Assembly: GCA_025345505.1 (NCBI GenBank)
Contig: JANVCC010000077.1
Span: 10,161,163 to 10,225,162 of the forward strand
DNA: 64,000 nucleotides
Origin: Todiramphus chloris collaris
Lineage: Eukaryota > Chordata > Aves > Coraciiformes > Alcedinidae
Direction of reading: 5' to 3'
The notes beneath the pieces are model-generated. The model made no database searches, was not told the origin of the DNA, and was given only the letters and a program-made list of their open reading frames with translations. Positions 48,001 to 60,100 of this stretch are shown here, piece after piece. The translations under genes were made by a program, and so were the position numbers. The number at the start of each line of letters is the position of its first letter. Position 1 is the first letter of the stretch.

Positions 48001-51000
48001 CAGCAGTGCAGGGTACACAGCTGAGCAGTTCAGGTTTTATTCAGAGAAGCTGCAACTGGTTTACTGGGTTTTGAGACAGGTTCCACCCAACGCTGGGCCC
48101 TTAACCAAAGCTTAGTGGCTCAGGGCTTTCTTTATAGTCCCCAGACCATTCTGTACTTCGATTACTCTAGAGGAGGTTTTAAACCTCCAGGTGCCAGTGA
48201 ATCCCTGACTATGTTTAGGGCTAATACAGATATCTGCCTACGTGCCTGATGAGGAAGTGTTTATACCATGTCATTACTGGTCATTAAGGAATAGAACTTT
48301 CTTTGATCACTGCCGAAATCAATGGATGCCAAATATAGTTGGGGAATACAATTATACAGTGCATTGCTTCCTATAAACTTGTCTGTAAAGAGGTGAGCTG
48401 GCAGGCACACTTATGCTCTTAAACAAGTCATCATAAACTCTAATTAGCTCTTTATGTGAGAAAAGCTTCCCCGAGATCTAAAAGTGGGTCACCCAAACTG
48501 TTCCTTTTCAACAAACCTTAATATCAATTATTTGCACTGATACTTAAGCTCTAATACAGTCTTTCACTCTTTTCTGCTGTAAATGCAGATAGTGGGATGG
48601 CTAGTTGTCTGGGGTATGTCTGGGTTGAATCACTTCTAATCACCTGTAAAGGTTTGCATTGTTTTCTTTTTATTCCTGATAACATCCAGTGAAGGAGAAG
48701 AAAGGGCTGGAGGGATAAAAGTAGGTCTCCTCTTTCTTTTTGCTTTTCTGGCATTAAACTCCACCAGGCAGGAGCTGTTTTCTCAGTCATCCTTTGTTCA
48801 GTGCTTGTTACAACAAAGGCCACTGATGCTACAGAGGCAAGTTACCTTCCTGGTACTCTGGGGTCTCCCAGGGCTCTGTAATAGCTGAGCCTCAACTCCT
48901 CATTTGCAATAGTGTAATTGTCAAAGCAAAAGAATCTCACCGGTTAACTCTTTTCCAGGGTCACGGTAACCAGGTGTCAGAACACTCAGGAGAAATTTCA
49001 TGTTGCAGATTCTATTCAGTGAAATGTAAACCTGATTTGATCATGAGAGGCAGTTGTTTTCAGGCAACAATTCTTTTCTTTGAGGTCATGGATATCAGCA
49101 GCAAAAGGGTTTACTGCTTAAATCTGACAGAAATAATTTCTAATGCTTAGTGCTGCCCATCCCCATAGAAGAGGGGTCCTAGGAAGAAGTAGTGAATTTG
49201 ATGACATTTTCTTTTATTCTTCTATTTCTTTATGGTTAACTAAATTAATGAAAATGCCTTCCTCCTTCACGTGGTGTGTTCCCCAGGAAAACAGGCACGT
49301 CACAGTGGATACATGACAATATTTCAGACAATATTTCCATTAATACCATCAACTTAAAGAAATCCCCTGAATTTATTTGCACTTTATTTGTATCCAGTAG
49401 GTTATCTGGTATCAGGAGTATCCAGCAGGTTAATTATTGATCATACATATTATTCTTTTTCTTAGGGTTTTTTTTTTTTTTTTGCTACATGAAAATCCTG
49501 GTTAGAATTTGGGCATGAAGCATGGGGTTACTTTTTTTTTGTTGGTGGTTTTGTTTGTTTGGCTTTTTTTCTTCATTATTTTAATGGTCAAGAGAGGGCT
49601 TTTCATTGTCAGACGACAGAATGCCTTGACCCTACTGTTTCTTAGTGTGCATGGCTTCGGGGTCATTTCTTATTTTATCAAAATGGGATCACAGCAGAGG
49701 ATAGAGCTGGAGGAGCAAAGTCGGCAGCTGACCGAGATGCTCTGAGCTGAGCATTTTGCTTTTGTGCAGGCACTGGCTGCCTTCATTTTGACTGCTTTAT
49801 CTTCGTTTCTAAGTAGAAAAGAGAGATTCAGGCAATATTTCAAGGCAAAGGTTTATCTTTTTTGAGAACTTGAGTGGGGGAATGGCTGAGGTGAGCCCTA
49901 GAGGCCTCCTCAATGAAGAACTATTTTATCCCTCGTGCAAGGGCACACTCCAACAGCCTCTCCCTGAAGCAGATGGAGATTAATACCATTCATTTGACAA
50001 GGCGTAGACAATTTATTCTCGAGATGGCTAGAAATATAGTAGAAATGGTTTAACTCAACCCTTTTTTCATTCCAGTTCTTGTGACTCATGAGACTGTAAT
50101 GTGGAAGGAGGTCTGTTTTTTCCTTCCAGAGTTCAGGGACTATACTTCGCTTCCTAACTACTTATTTCTCATGGACACTTTCTGGCCATATGCAATAACT
50201 CATTTCTACAATAGGCTCTCATTTTTATTTTAATAAGGGAAGCTGTGGAATACAGGAAAGTGCTATTTGCTTTACACTATGATCTTTGAGCCTGGGACTA
50301 CAAAAGAGATGTCATTTTTCCTCTTTCTCATAAGACAGAACAACTTGCACTTGAGCATATATGCTATACAAGAAGTAATTGGAAACATTTCCATTACCTT
50401 CGTGGTGTAAGCAATCACTAATGACCTACTGCATTTCTGTACAGTCCAAATTAACTTTTATGACTTAGCAAGTCAGGAAATTCGTTACCTGTGAATGAAG
50501 GAGAAGATTCTTTTGCCACAATGCTGCAATGTACTCGAGAGGCTACTTGCTTGGATTTGTCAGTTCCATAGGTTGTGTTTTAAATATAAAACTAAATTAA
50601 ACTGTCCATGCATAGAAATGTGGCTTTGTGCACTGTTTTACCAACAGACCAATAGCAGAAATGCAGACACCAAGTTGAAAAGAGTAGGTTCAGTTTACTG
50701 AGCAAAATGCAGTATCTTTCTAAGTTACTATTGTTCATCTTAAATAGCCCTTAACTGTTGCCCCTTTGTCTATTAACGCATCTTGATTGGCAGTTGTGCA
50801 CTTTTGTCCTTTATGTTCCTTTTACCTGAAGCTTCAGGCCTCAGTTTCCAGTAAGACCACTTAATGCTTCTAGTCTTTGGTAAACGATTCTTGATGGGGC
50901 AGCTTAAGTCTTTTATTTCTCAAGTTAATATAAAAATGATTATATTTATTCTACAGGTTGCAAAAGCAACATTTCTCAGCATTTCCTACACCATGGGAAA

Positions 51001-52359
51001 GATTTTATCATTTTGGTACATGTAATAGTGATATGAGACTTAGAATACCTTGATAGGAAGGTGTGTAGTGATATTTTTCCCCTGCCTCTGGCCTTGATCC
51101 AAAGTTATTCATTAATTTAATTCACCTTTAATTTTTCAGGCGTTGTGAATCCTAGCAGTGGTCTCAAAACCACTTTATTGACACATTTGGGATCTTTGTG
51201 CGTGTTCCAGGACAAGAACACCTGGAAAGCTGCAGACAATGGCGCTAATAAATTATCCTGCAAACTTTTCCAAACCCTTAAATCCTGCAGTCTGAATTTG
51301 GGTCACTCATTTGCAAATGAATCTGTCTACCCTTGGTTAAATAGATGTACTGTAATGACTCCCTGCCACCTAGCTGCAGGCCATTTAGGGTATGTTAAGC
51401 TGTCTTCTTCTTGTGTCTCTAGCTGTTGGCCAAAATTACAGAGAGCTGTGTAAAGTGCACTAGTGTTACACAAGGTGACTGTGGCAAGAGATCAGGCTCT
51501 CAACCTTTGGAATATTTGGCAAAGCCTGAAATGGGTAGAAAATACAAACCCAGGAAACAAGACAGGACAGTGTGGGCTACCTGTCAGAGTACATCTGTAC
51601 TAGGAAAGTGGTGGTTTCCTTGGGAACCTCAGCATAATGTTATAGAAAGAACCTATAATTTACATGTTTTAATTGTGTAAAAACAAAGCCCATACAGAGG
51701 AAAAAAAAGCAGTGAACGTTTCCATCCTGCATGACATGAAAGAAGATATTTCAGGTGCTTCCTCTAAATACAGTTTGTAATTTTCAGGAGAATGAAGATG
51801 AATATCTTCAATATCTTGAAAGATAATGAAGAATCATATTGCAATATTTTCTTCCTGAATCATTAGGTCAAACTTATCACTGTTGCATAACCTTTTGATT
51901 CCTAACCAAGACAGTTTCTTTTTACCCACCAACAGTTCAGTTTACCCCTGTCCCAAAGGGTTTGGGAACAGGACTTCCCCTGGTAGTAGAGAAGGGTGCT
52001 TTTGAATAATTCATATTCTGAAGATAAGACAGTTTAGGCCAGGGTTTCGGGCAGCAACAGTTCTCAAATCTAGACCTTTGTTTTGGGTTAGTACAAGCTC
52101 TTATAAAACAGGAAGAAGTTTTGCAAGGAGCTCATTTGTTGTGCCTCACTACAGACGAGTAAATCAGTTCTGTTTAGTTCTGTGTCCAAAAACTCAAAAC
52201 AGTGGTCAGGGCATTCAGAAGATGCCCTTGCACATCTTGAAGATGAAAGAGTTCACTACCATTAAACATCAAGTTTGCCATCCTTAGGTGACCATCCAAT
52301 TTGTTACTAATTTATTCCAGGAAGTTATCTATCACTCTGACTTTTTATGATGGTTATCT

Positions 52360-52405
52360 ATAACAGCCATACGTATATGGTGTTATCCTACATCTATAGA
52401 TGTAG
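52360..52405. repeat. Hairpin next to an 18-bp perfect palindrome
   Basis: ATAACA-g-CCATA (52360-52371) pairs with TATGG-TGTTAT (52376-52386) around a CGTA loop with one bulged G. One base later CTACATCTATAGATGTAG (52388-52405) is an exact 18-bp palindrome. The two lie 170 bp upstream of a CR1 tail. Confidence 0.9.
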
Positions 52406-52574
52406 CATGCTCCATTTCTCCAGTTAACCCTCGCAGTTAACATCAGTAGTACCTTGCACATGTCCCTCAGAACAGCATGTTTTACAGAGAATGTTATTTC
52501 AAAAAACCAGAATTAATTGTTCAAGGACAGATGTTCTTGTGGCAAAAAATTTTGTAGCTTGGTTATGTAAGTTT

Positions 52575-52780
52575 AACTGGAGACTCAACCTCAACATGAG
52601 GAAATGCTACTTCACTGTGAGGATAACAGAGCACTGGAACAGGCTGAACAGAGGGGTGGTGGAATCTCCATTTCTGGAGACTTTTGATCCTGCTCTGGCA
52701 GTGGGTGTTGGACTGGATGATCTTTAGAGGTCCCTTGCAACCCCAACCAGTCTGTAAAACCCTTAATGATTCTATTAAAA
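52575..52780 (+). mobile_element. CR1 LINE 3'-UTR fragment
   Basis: The sequence 'ctcaacctcaacatgaggaa', 'gagcactggaacaggctg', 'ggtgttggactggatgatct' and 'gaggtcccttgcaacccc' followed by 'tgattctatta' is a standard CR1 3' end. The open frames through it (52491-52727 and 52612-52836 on the other strand) are element sequence, not genes. Confidence 0.92.
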
Positions 52781-54104
52781 TAGATAATTCCTATGTCTCT
52801 GGAGAAGGAAGGTTTTGCAAAGCTGGAGGTCCACACAGCTGAGAATCAGCTTTCTTTTCACCCCCAGTGCTCTATGGTACAGATGTCCTCTGTTTGCAAA
52901 GAGCCTGCCCCTTGATCAGCAAAGAGCATCAGATGAGTTTTGGCAGAAGCTCTGAAATTTGGCTTCTTGTACAGTGCTTCCATGCCTCTTGAGTTTTTAC
53001 TAACAGTTTCTGTAGGAACTGCTTTTATTTCCGTTGCATTACTTTGTCATGAATTATCCTTTATAAATTACATCATTTTTAAATCCACCAGGGGATAAAT
53101 CTGGGAATAGCCAAGAAAGATTCTGAATCAATTACATGGAGAGTTGGCTAAATGACTTATATTTGTCTTTACTAATGAATTTTAATGACCTACGGTATAC
53201 CAATCACTATAATAGTGCAGCACTTACATTCCAGAGCAGGTTAAGCAGCAGCTTAGCTGCAGTTATTTTCCTGCCAGCTTTCTGCCTAGGTACATCTTTC
53301 CTACCAGGGATAGCACACATTTGGCACACTGCTCAGTGACACCGACCTCCACGTTGTGTGTGTGTAGGTTAGGATCTCTAAAGTAAAAATCAAAGCTTGG
53401 ACCAAGAACTGGTAATAGAAACTCAGACAGAAATATTCAAACTGGAAAAAAGACCCTGTTTTCCTAAATGAAGAGATGTATTCTTGATAATTATAAGTAG
53501 TAGTAATATCATCACTATTTGAACACCATATATCAGGTCTGTGTGTCTTTCTAAAAGCTATGTGTTAATTAAATCTCAGGTTAATGGGAAGTCAAGCTAA
53601 AGAATAATAATTTTTTCTTGTTTATAGTTCATTATATAAGTTTGATTGAACTTGCAACTAGGAAACGGTTTCTGGCTGTGACACATAAAAAGGTCTGAAG
53701 GAAAAATTTCAGAGAAGTTCCTTAGGTTAGAATTATTTCTTTTCATCAGTTTGCAAGAGGAGGTAGGTTAGCGTCTTCAGGATTTACTGGAAGAACAAGG
53801 ATGCTAAATACATATCATAGACATATTTTAGCAGTTTTAGACTTCTTTTTTTCACCTGTTCCTTTTTCCCCGACACCACAGTCTTTTTTTGACTGACAAA
53901 TACACATTTAGTTTATCTAAATATCTATTACCAAAGCTATCAGGAAGAATTTGTATTGTATTTTTCCCTACTTATTTTTATCAATCGGGTGATGGTGTTT
54001 TTAGGGGGCTCTTTTTTCCTTTAGAATTCAGGAGTATTAATCTGGTAATGCACACAAGCAAACAGGCGTATATTTTATGCAGTAATTTTGCCAGGAAAAA
54101 GAGA
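52781..54104. other. Intergenic DNA, nothing recognised
   Basis: This stretch is AT-rich and shows no exon signal, mobile element or repeat that I can name. Confidence 0.6.
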
Positions 54105-54178
54105 TTCAGTGGTTTTTGGATCTGGATGCATCAGCTCCCAAGGGAGTTCATGCATCCAGATCCACCCACTGCACTGAA
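54105..54178. repeat. 74-nt nearly symmetric stem-loop
   Basis: A perfect 15-bp stem (54117-54131 with 54150-54164) encloses a second stem CTCCC/GGGAG (54135-54139 with 54142-54146). Outside it TTCAGTG (54105-54111) pairs with CACTGAA (54172-54178). The size is that of a microRNA precursor, but the terminal loop is tiny if the inner stem forms fully. It could instead be a palindromic remnant of a mobile element. No family is recognised. Confidence 0.9.
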
Positions 54179-57100
54179 GACTTAACATGCTAAGTGTAGC
54201 TTTTCTCCATAACTTACCTCTGAGACCAGCTCCAAATTTCAGAGCAAGAACAAACCAAATTGCTAGATCTATATTAATTTAGACTTGATACTAATAAAAA
54301 TACCTTGCCATCTGGCATCATTATGGTTCTCATTACAGTTTTCTGATTAAGCAGAGTCTATACATTTTTAACCCCCAAAAGCAGGGATCTGCAGTGGTGA
54401 TGCATCTGTTTTCGAAAGGACATCCATGTATCTTAAGCTCCTGTTGAGTTGCAGATAAATAAAGTATTCTCACTTATACCCTGTCCTGGTAGCTCACCAT
54501 GCTCCTGGAAAGGATGATACATCTCCCACTGGGGACACTGCTTCCTATACTGATCTGGATGTTTTTGTAGGAGGCTTTTTTTTCTTTCAAAGAATCTTTT
54601 AATGCACACATACCAGATACCTACAGACTTGCATATTCTGCCCTATATTTATACTCCTACGTATACTTTCAATGATATTTATGCCTCAGGTTGTTGGGGA
54701 ATTAGGCAAATCCTCCACATAAATAGGCAAACACGAGGGCTAGCAATGATGTACGTGGGTAGGCATAGATCTTCAGCCTGGTTACATAGGTAATACCTTT
54801 ACACAGCATTATTCTGTGCTGCTCTCTTTGTGAGAGTACACTTCTAGGAATATAACAAGTCTTAATGTTCTGGGTAAATAATATATTTGTTTAAAACATC
54901 AGCTTAAACTATACATGCAAAACCAGGAGGAAGCCTTGTGTCACATAGGTACAGTTCAGATGTGTTTTCTAGAGTGAGAAAAAGCATTTCCAATGTGGGA
55001 TGTGTCTTCATCCCATCAGTTCTCTGGCACTGAAGATTTCTTAAACTTTTGGGCAGCTTTTAAACTGATTAGCAGTTGCTTCTTAAATGCAGTGTGCAAG
55101 TTGTCACTGATCAGTGTTTCAGAGCAAGAAACCCTCTAGATGTAAGCCATCCTTCATCTGGCTTAGGGCACAAACCTTTAAGAAGGTACAGTCTCTTATC
55201 TTCCTCTTCAGGCAAAATATAGCAATAACCTTCATAAAACCCAACAATCATGAAATACAGAAAGTATTTGCTGATTTCACTGTGTTTCTTACTGATCTTT
55301 GGTTTTTTGGATTAGCAGCACTGCAGTCAGGTAAAACAAACTCCACTGTTTTTTCTTATGATGCCTGCAGTGCAGCTGTCCCTGTGTCTTGAAGTCTGGG
55401 TTTCTCAGACTTGGTTAAAAGCTCAACGTAGCATCTTCTACATCCACCCTGGAGACTGCAGATGACCTCACCTACTATAAATGTTTGGAGAGGCAACTTC
55501 ATGTAGCCTCCAGACAGCTGATCCTACTGCCACACGTGAAGTCGCCTATTTTTGATACATCTTGGGTCTGTCTTGTGTTACAGTGGTAGAGCTGTGACCT
55601 CCAAACCAAGCTGTAATGTGCATGCTCCCTTCTGTCAGCTCTTCGTGTTCCTAGCATCAGTTCTGTCAGAGCCCTTCCAGTTCCCACAGTCTTGCCCAGC
55701 CAGTGCCTAAAGGACAGTGATGCTGGCTTAGCCTGTGTCTCCTGCAGGGTTTACCCTCCACAGATCTGCTGGGAGAGCTGTGCTGCTGCTGGACTTCCAG
55801 ACAGCAGGTTCAATTAGATGTATGTGATGCTTGCATCTGCTGTTGCTGTTTCTGTGTGTTTAGGTCAGTGAGAGAGAGAGATTTGCTCAGCTAATCGTTG
55901 TAGCATTGAGACTCTTATCAACTATGAGATAATGCTGCAGTGCTGGTTTAAGAGTGTTTTGACAACTGTCAAGAAATTCTTCCAGTGTTGCTGAAGCTTA
56001 ACAGCTCAAGCCTTTTCCAAAGCTACTCTTCCCAGCCTCACATTACTGGCATATTTTTCTTCTCCCTAACATTACACTTCTTGCTATGCTTTCTAGAGTG
56101 GCTGGGGTGCTGAGCATAGTTCCAATAGCTACTAGTAATTAGATATATTTTTTATTATTATTTTTAGGGATACCATCCATAACCTCAGTGGTCTGCAGCA
56201 TTGAAATATTTTTGTTCTCACTCAGATTTTATTTTTTGCCTTTGTAAGCAGAAGGATGTGTTTCTCTGTACCTGTTTATCAGGAACTGATGTGTCTGTAA
56301 GGATTAGGTCCTCTTTCCCTATGACCAGATTGCACACTGCAGCAGGAGAGCTGAGGGGTATATGGTTCATGGACCATACAGATGCTTTCAGCTCTGATGT
56401 CTGCCTGCTCTAGGAATCCATCTAATCTCTGTATGGGATGTTTTATTCCCCTGTTTCTCTGATGAACTCACTCTTTTCATCCACACAGCAGTCAATGTAT
56501 TTTACTATATGGCTCCCTCAATGTCTTTAGGTCCCATGTTTTAGTGAGAACTCTATCTCCATGCTCCATCTCTTTGTTTCCTACTGCTTGAGGCATCTGG
56601 CCCCATCCTGGCACATGCACCAGCATCCAACACCATCACAGACAGGACACTTCTGTTCTGCAACTGATAAACACTTGCATGAACAGTTTTTGCTTCTTTT
56701 CACCAAAAATGTCACATTCTTTACAGAGCAATATCTCTGGGGTTTGTTTTTTTTGTTTACTATAAAATAAGTGCCCCTAACCTCAATCTCCTGTTCTAAA
56801 ATTTAGCTAACTATTGCTCTGTCTGCTACTTTACAACATGTTCTAGCAGATGCTTTTTGCCTTGCAGGTTTGTTTTGTCTGACTCATGTCAAGTTCTTGG
56901 AATTCTACATTTCTAGTGCTGTCAGTTCCTGCTTTTTTTTTTTTGTTGATGTTCCTTCTGCTGTTACAAATGAGCTCTTTCCTCTCTCTGTTTAGTTTAG
57001 ACCTCTTTGCTGAGTAATTTTAGTTTTCCTATGGCATCGATAGCCCCTGGTCGTCTGAGATTGGCTGGGTCACTTTGCTTTGCAAGTGCTAATTGGCTTG

Positions 57101-60100
57101 CCAGGGGCTAATTCTGGGCCAATTGCATTTCTGTGTGGCTTTCCTCATTTCTCATACCAGTCACTGTAAGGTCTCAGAAAGGACTTGCTTAGCCAAAATT
57201 GTAAGACTCTTCCATTCAGTCTAATTGTTAGATTTGTTAGCATCTGTAGCTCACATGTGCAGGATGCCTACATTTGCTGTTTACTGCTCTTTCCTGCCAT
57301 TCTTCTGAGGCCTTAACTTATTCTGCTTCTTTTATTATCTTCTATTAAAGGTGGTTTTTTTTGGCTTGCTTTGCTTCTGCTGGCTGTTATTCCAGAATTG
57401 TCAAAGGACACTGATAGAGGTTTTCATTCTAAAAACCTGAATTCCAGCCGCAGGGATGGGATGGGATGGGATGAGGTGAATAAGGTGCTTTGTATAAAAC
57501 ACTTGCCATTCCTAAACCTCTTTCTTGTCAAAATGGTTCTTCAGAGCAACCAGAACTTTTACCCTGAGTATTGACTGACCTACCTCATTACCAATAGGAA
57601 GATAAAGGCCTAGATGAATCCCTAAAAACAATCCTTATGTGGACATAATACCTCAGAACTCAACTCCACTGAGAGATAATTTGGTCCTTTGTTAGAGTCC
57701 TGTTTCTTTCTGATTAAAACTAACTAGAAGCTGCTAATTGCCTCAGAAAATATATGTACTGCAGGGATAATGTGCCTGGCCTTTCTGACTGTATACAACT
57801 GCAGGAATATGTTCTTATTACCTGATGGTTGAGTGAAGTTTAATAGATATCATTACTGTGTCGGTCAATAAAGAAATGAGCAGAAAGGCTTACTGCAAAT
57901 TGTGTTTTTGAGGAGAGTCAACTCATTAACTATCTACAAGCTCTCTAAAAATGTCTTTCTTATTGACTCTGGTTGTTGAAGCATCAACTCGATACAAGGA
58001 AGTGCACATCCCTGAGCTGACAAAACCCCTTCATACAGTGCAGCCCTGTTGTAAATTCCCATTCTTATTGCTAACCAGTGTTGAGCAAAGAGGATGAGCT
58101 GCCCCTTGCTGCTCTGTGTGTGAGCAGAACAGCAGTTCACCATAATGTGTTGCTGATGCAGGTGATAAGTGATAACGAGGTAAAGAAAGCATCCACTCCA
58201 AAGAGAAGCTGTCATCTTCTAACAGTCTGAATTCAAAACATTTGCTGATATTGTTAGCCCAATGCAGTCAATTGTGAAGCCCGTACTGGCTATCAAGGAT
58301 TGTGTGTGTGCCTTTAGTTCACTAAAATATAAAATACTAGGTAAGAAAGCAAATAAATGGGGGTTTATTCTGCTTCATAGTGATAAAACTTGGATGTGAC
58401 AATCATAAAGACCATAAGCCAAGCCTACTGGCTTTAAAATACAAAGCTGGCCGTGTACCAAGCTCCCTCCACTGTTTCTGTTGTGGCTTTTCTGAGGACT
58501 CTTGTGTCTCTTGGGGTGAAGAAGTGACCTTTATTCAAGGATGTAGCCTGGAGAAGCTTCTCAGCTAAAGCAGACACCAGCCAACATTTGATTTCTATAA
58601 GCCTAAGCCTTGAGGCTGCTTTGAGCTCGATAAAAATGCATGACAATTTTGGCTGTAGGTCCACGAGTAGCTGAGGAAAAGGGAGAACACAAACCCCAGC
58701 GGGAGGTGTGTTTGGTTCCCTTGATTGCTCAGCGCTCAGGAGGTTCCTTTAAAGCAAGTTTTGCTAATGTCTTCAGTGCCAGTAGGGCTCAACAAAGGAT
58801 TGCCCCAGAGTAGACCAATAAAGCAGTGGCCCATCTGAAAATGTGGGCTTTCAGTATTAGGATTTAAAGGTAACCCCAAGAAGGATGAATGTTTCCTTCT
58901 TCTAGAGCAGAAAGAACACATACGTTGTTGTTTGCTGGGAACTTCATACAAGGTACTAAAAGCAGATGAACATAAAATTACAATTTTTTTTATAAATGCT
59001 TGGGATAATTAGTTTGATACTGTTTTAATTAGTACAAATCATTTCCCTTTGCCAATAACTGTAGTTTTAACTACCTTGATGCTTTAATAAATACACTAGA
59101 AAAGGAGATGTTGGACTTAAGGAACATTGAACTATTTTCATAAATCAAGGAAAGAGTTGTGGGTGAAAAATGGTCTTAGGGAGAGCCCTAAACCATCATA
59201 ATGTGGCTCACAGAAGTGGTACTAAGCAAGCTATGATGATTTGCCCAGAAAGTCCAAGAGTATCTCAAGCTAATATGCTTAGCCTAAAATAAGCATGGAC
59301 ATCCTTACTATTCTACAAGAACATATTTAAAATCGGAAAAGGGAAATGACAAAGTGCTGAAAACCAGTCCCCTAATGGAACCTTAAAAATGCACCTGAAG
59401 TTCTTGAGTGCATGAGTTAGGCTCTTGTAACCCTCTGCTTATGTGTTCTAAAGCTAATTTTGCTTCTAATGACATTCTTAGTTCAAAACAGACATTTAAA
59501 TCCTCCTCAGCTCATAGTAAATTGGAGGCATGAACACCAGTATAGAACAAACAGATGAGCCTTCTGTTTTCAGGCTATTGAACAGTTAAAATTTAATAGT
59601 TTGGGGTATTTTTAACCTCTACTTTCTTACAGCCTATAAAAGTTCTGCATTAAATTATTAACTTTGTCCATCCTGCTAACAGAACAGACACTGTACTGTT
59701 TTCCTTGGGAAGATTTTTCAGTTTGAGAGATACCAGAATTAGGAATATTTTCTAACATATTATTTGAAACTAAAACCTGGAGAAGTTATGAAAAAATAAT
59801 GTCTTGTGGAATAACTTGTTTATTTCAGCTCTCAGTTCTCATTCTTTTGCTAGCCTTGATGTATAGAAATTGAAAAATGTTTGGTTCTCTCATCATCTAA
59901 GGGATATGCGATTCTTGTATAGTTAAAACTAAGGATATTTATAATTTTTTACATCCATCATTTAGGAAGGTAAATCGTTCTGATTCCAACCAGAGTGCAG
60001 AGGCTATGTTACTTCTGTGGAGGGGAGATAAGAGGAACTTGCAGAGCCATAACCCAGTCACCAGTGATGTACCCAGAGTTTAGTCAGACCTTTTATTTTT

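Larger units (their letters stand above)
41141..52359. other. Intergenic DNA downstream of PLPP4
   Basis: No exon, RNA gene or clear mobile element is visible in this 11 kb. Small structures are a G-rich patch (41798-41822), a 13-bp direct repeat (42033-42077), a CpG-containing patch (44846-44892) and T-rich runs (for example 49469-49486). The longest open frame, 45850-46299 on the minus strand, has no recognisable features. Confidence 0.7.
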
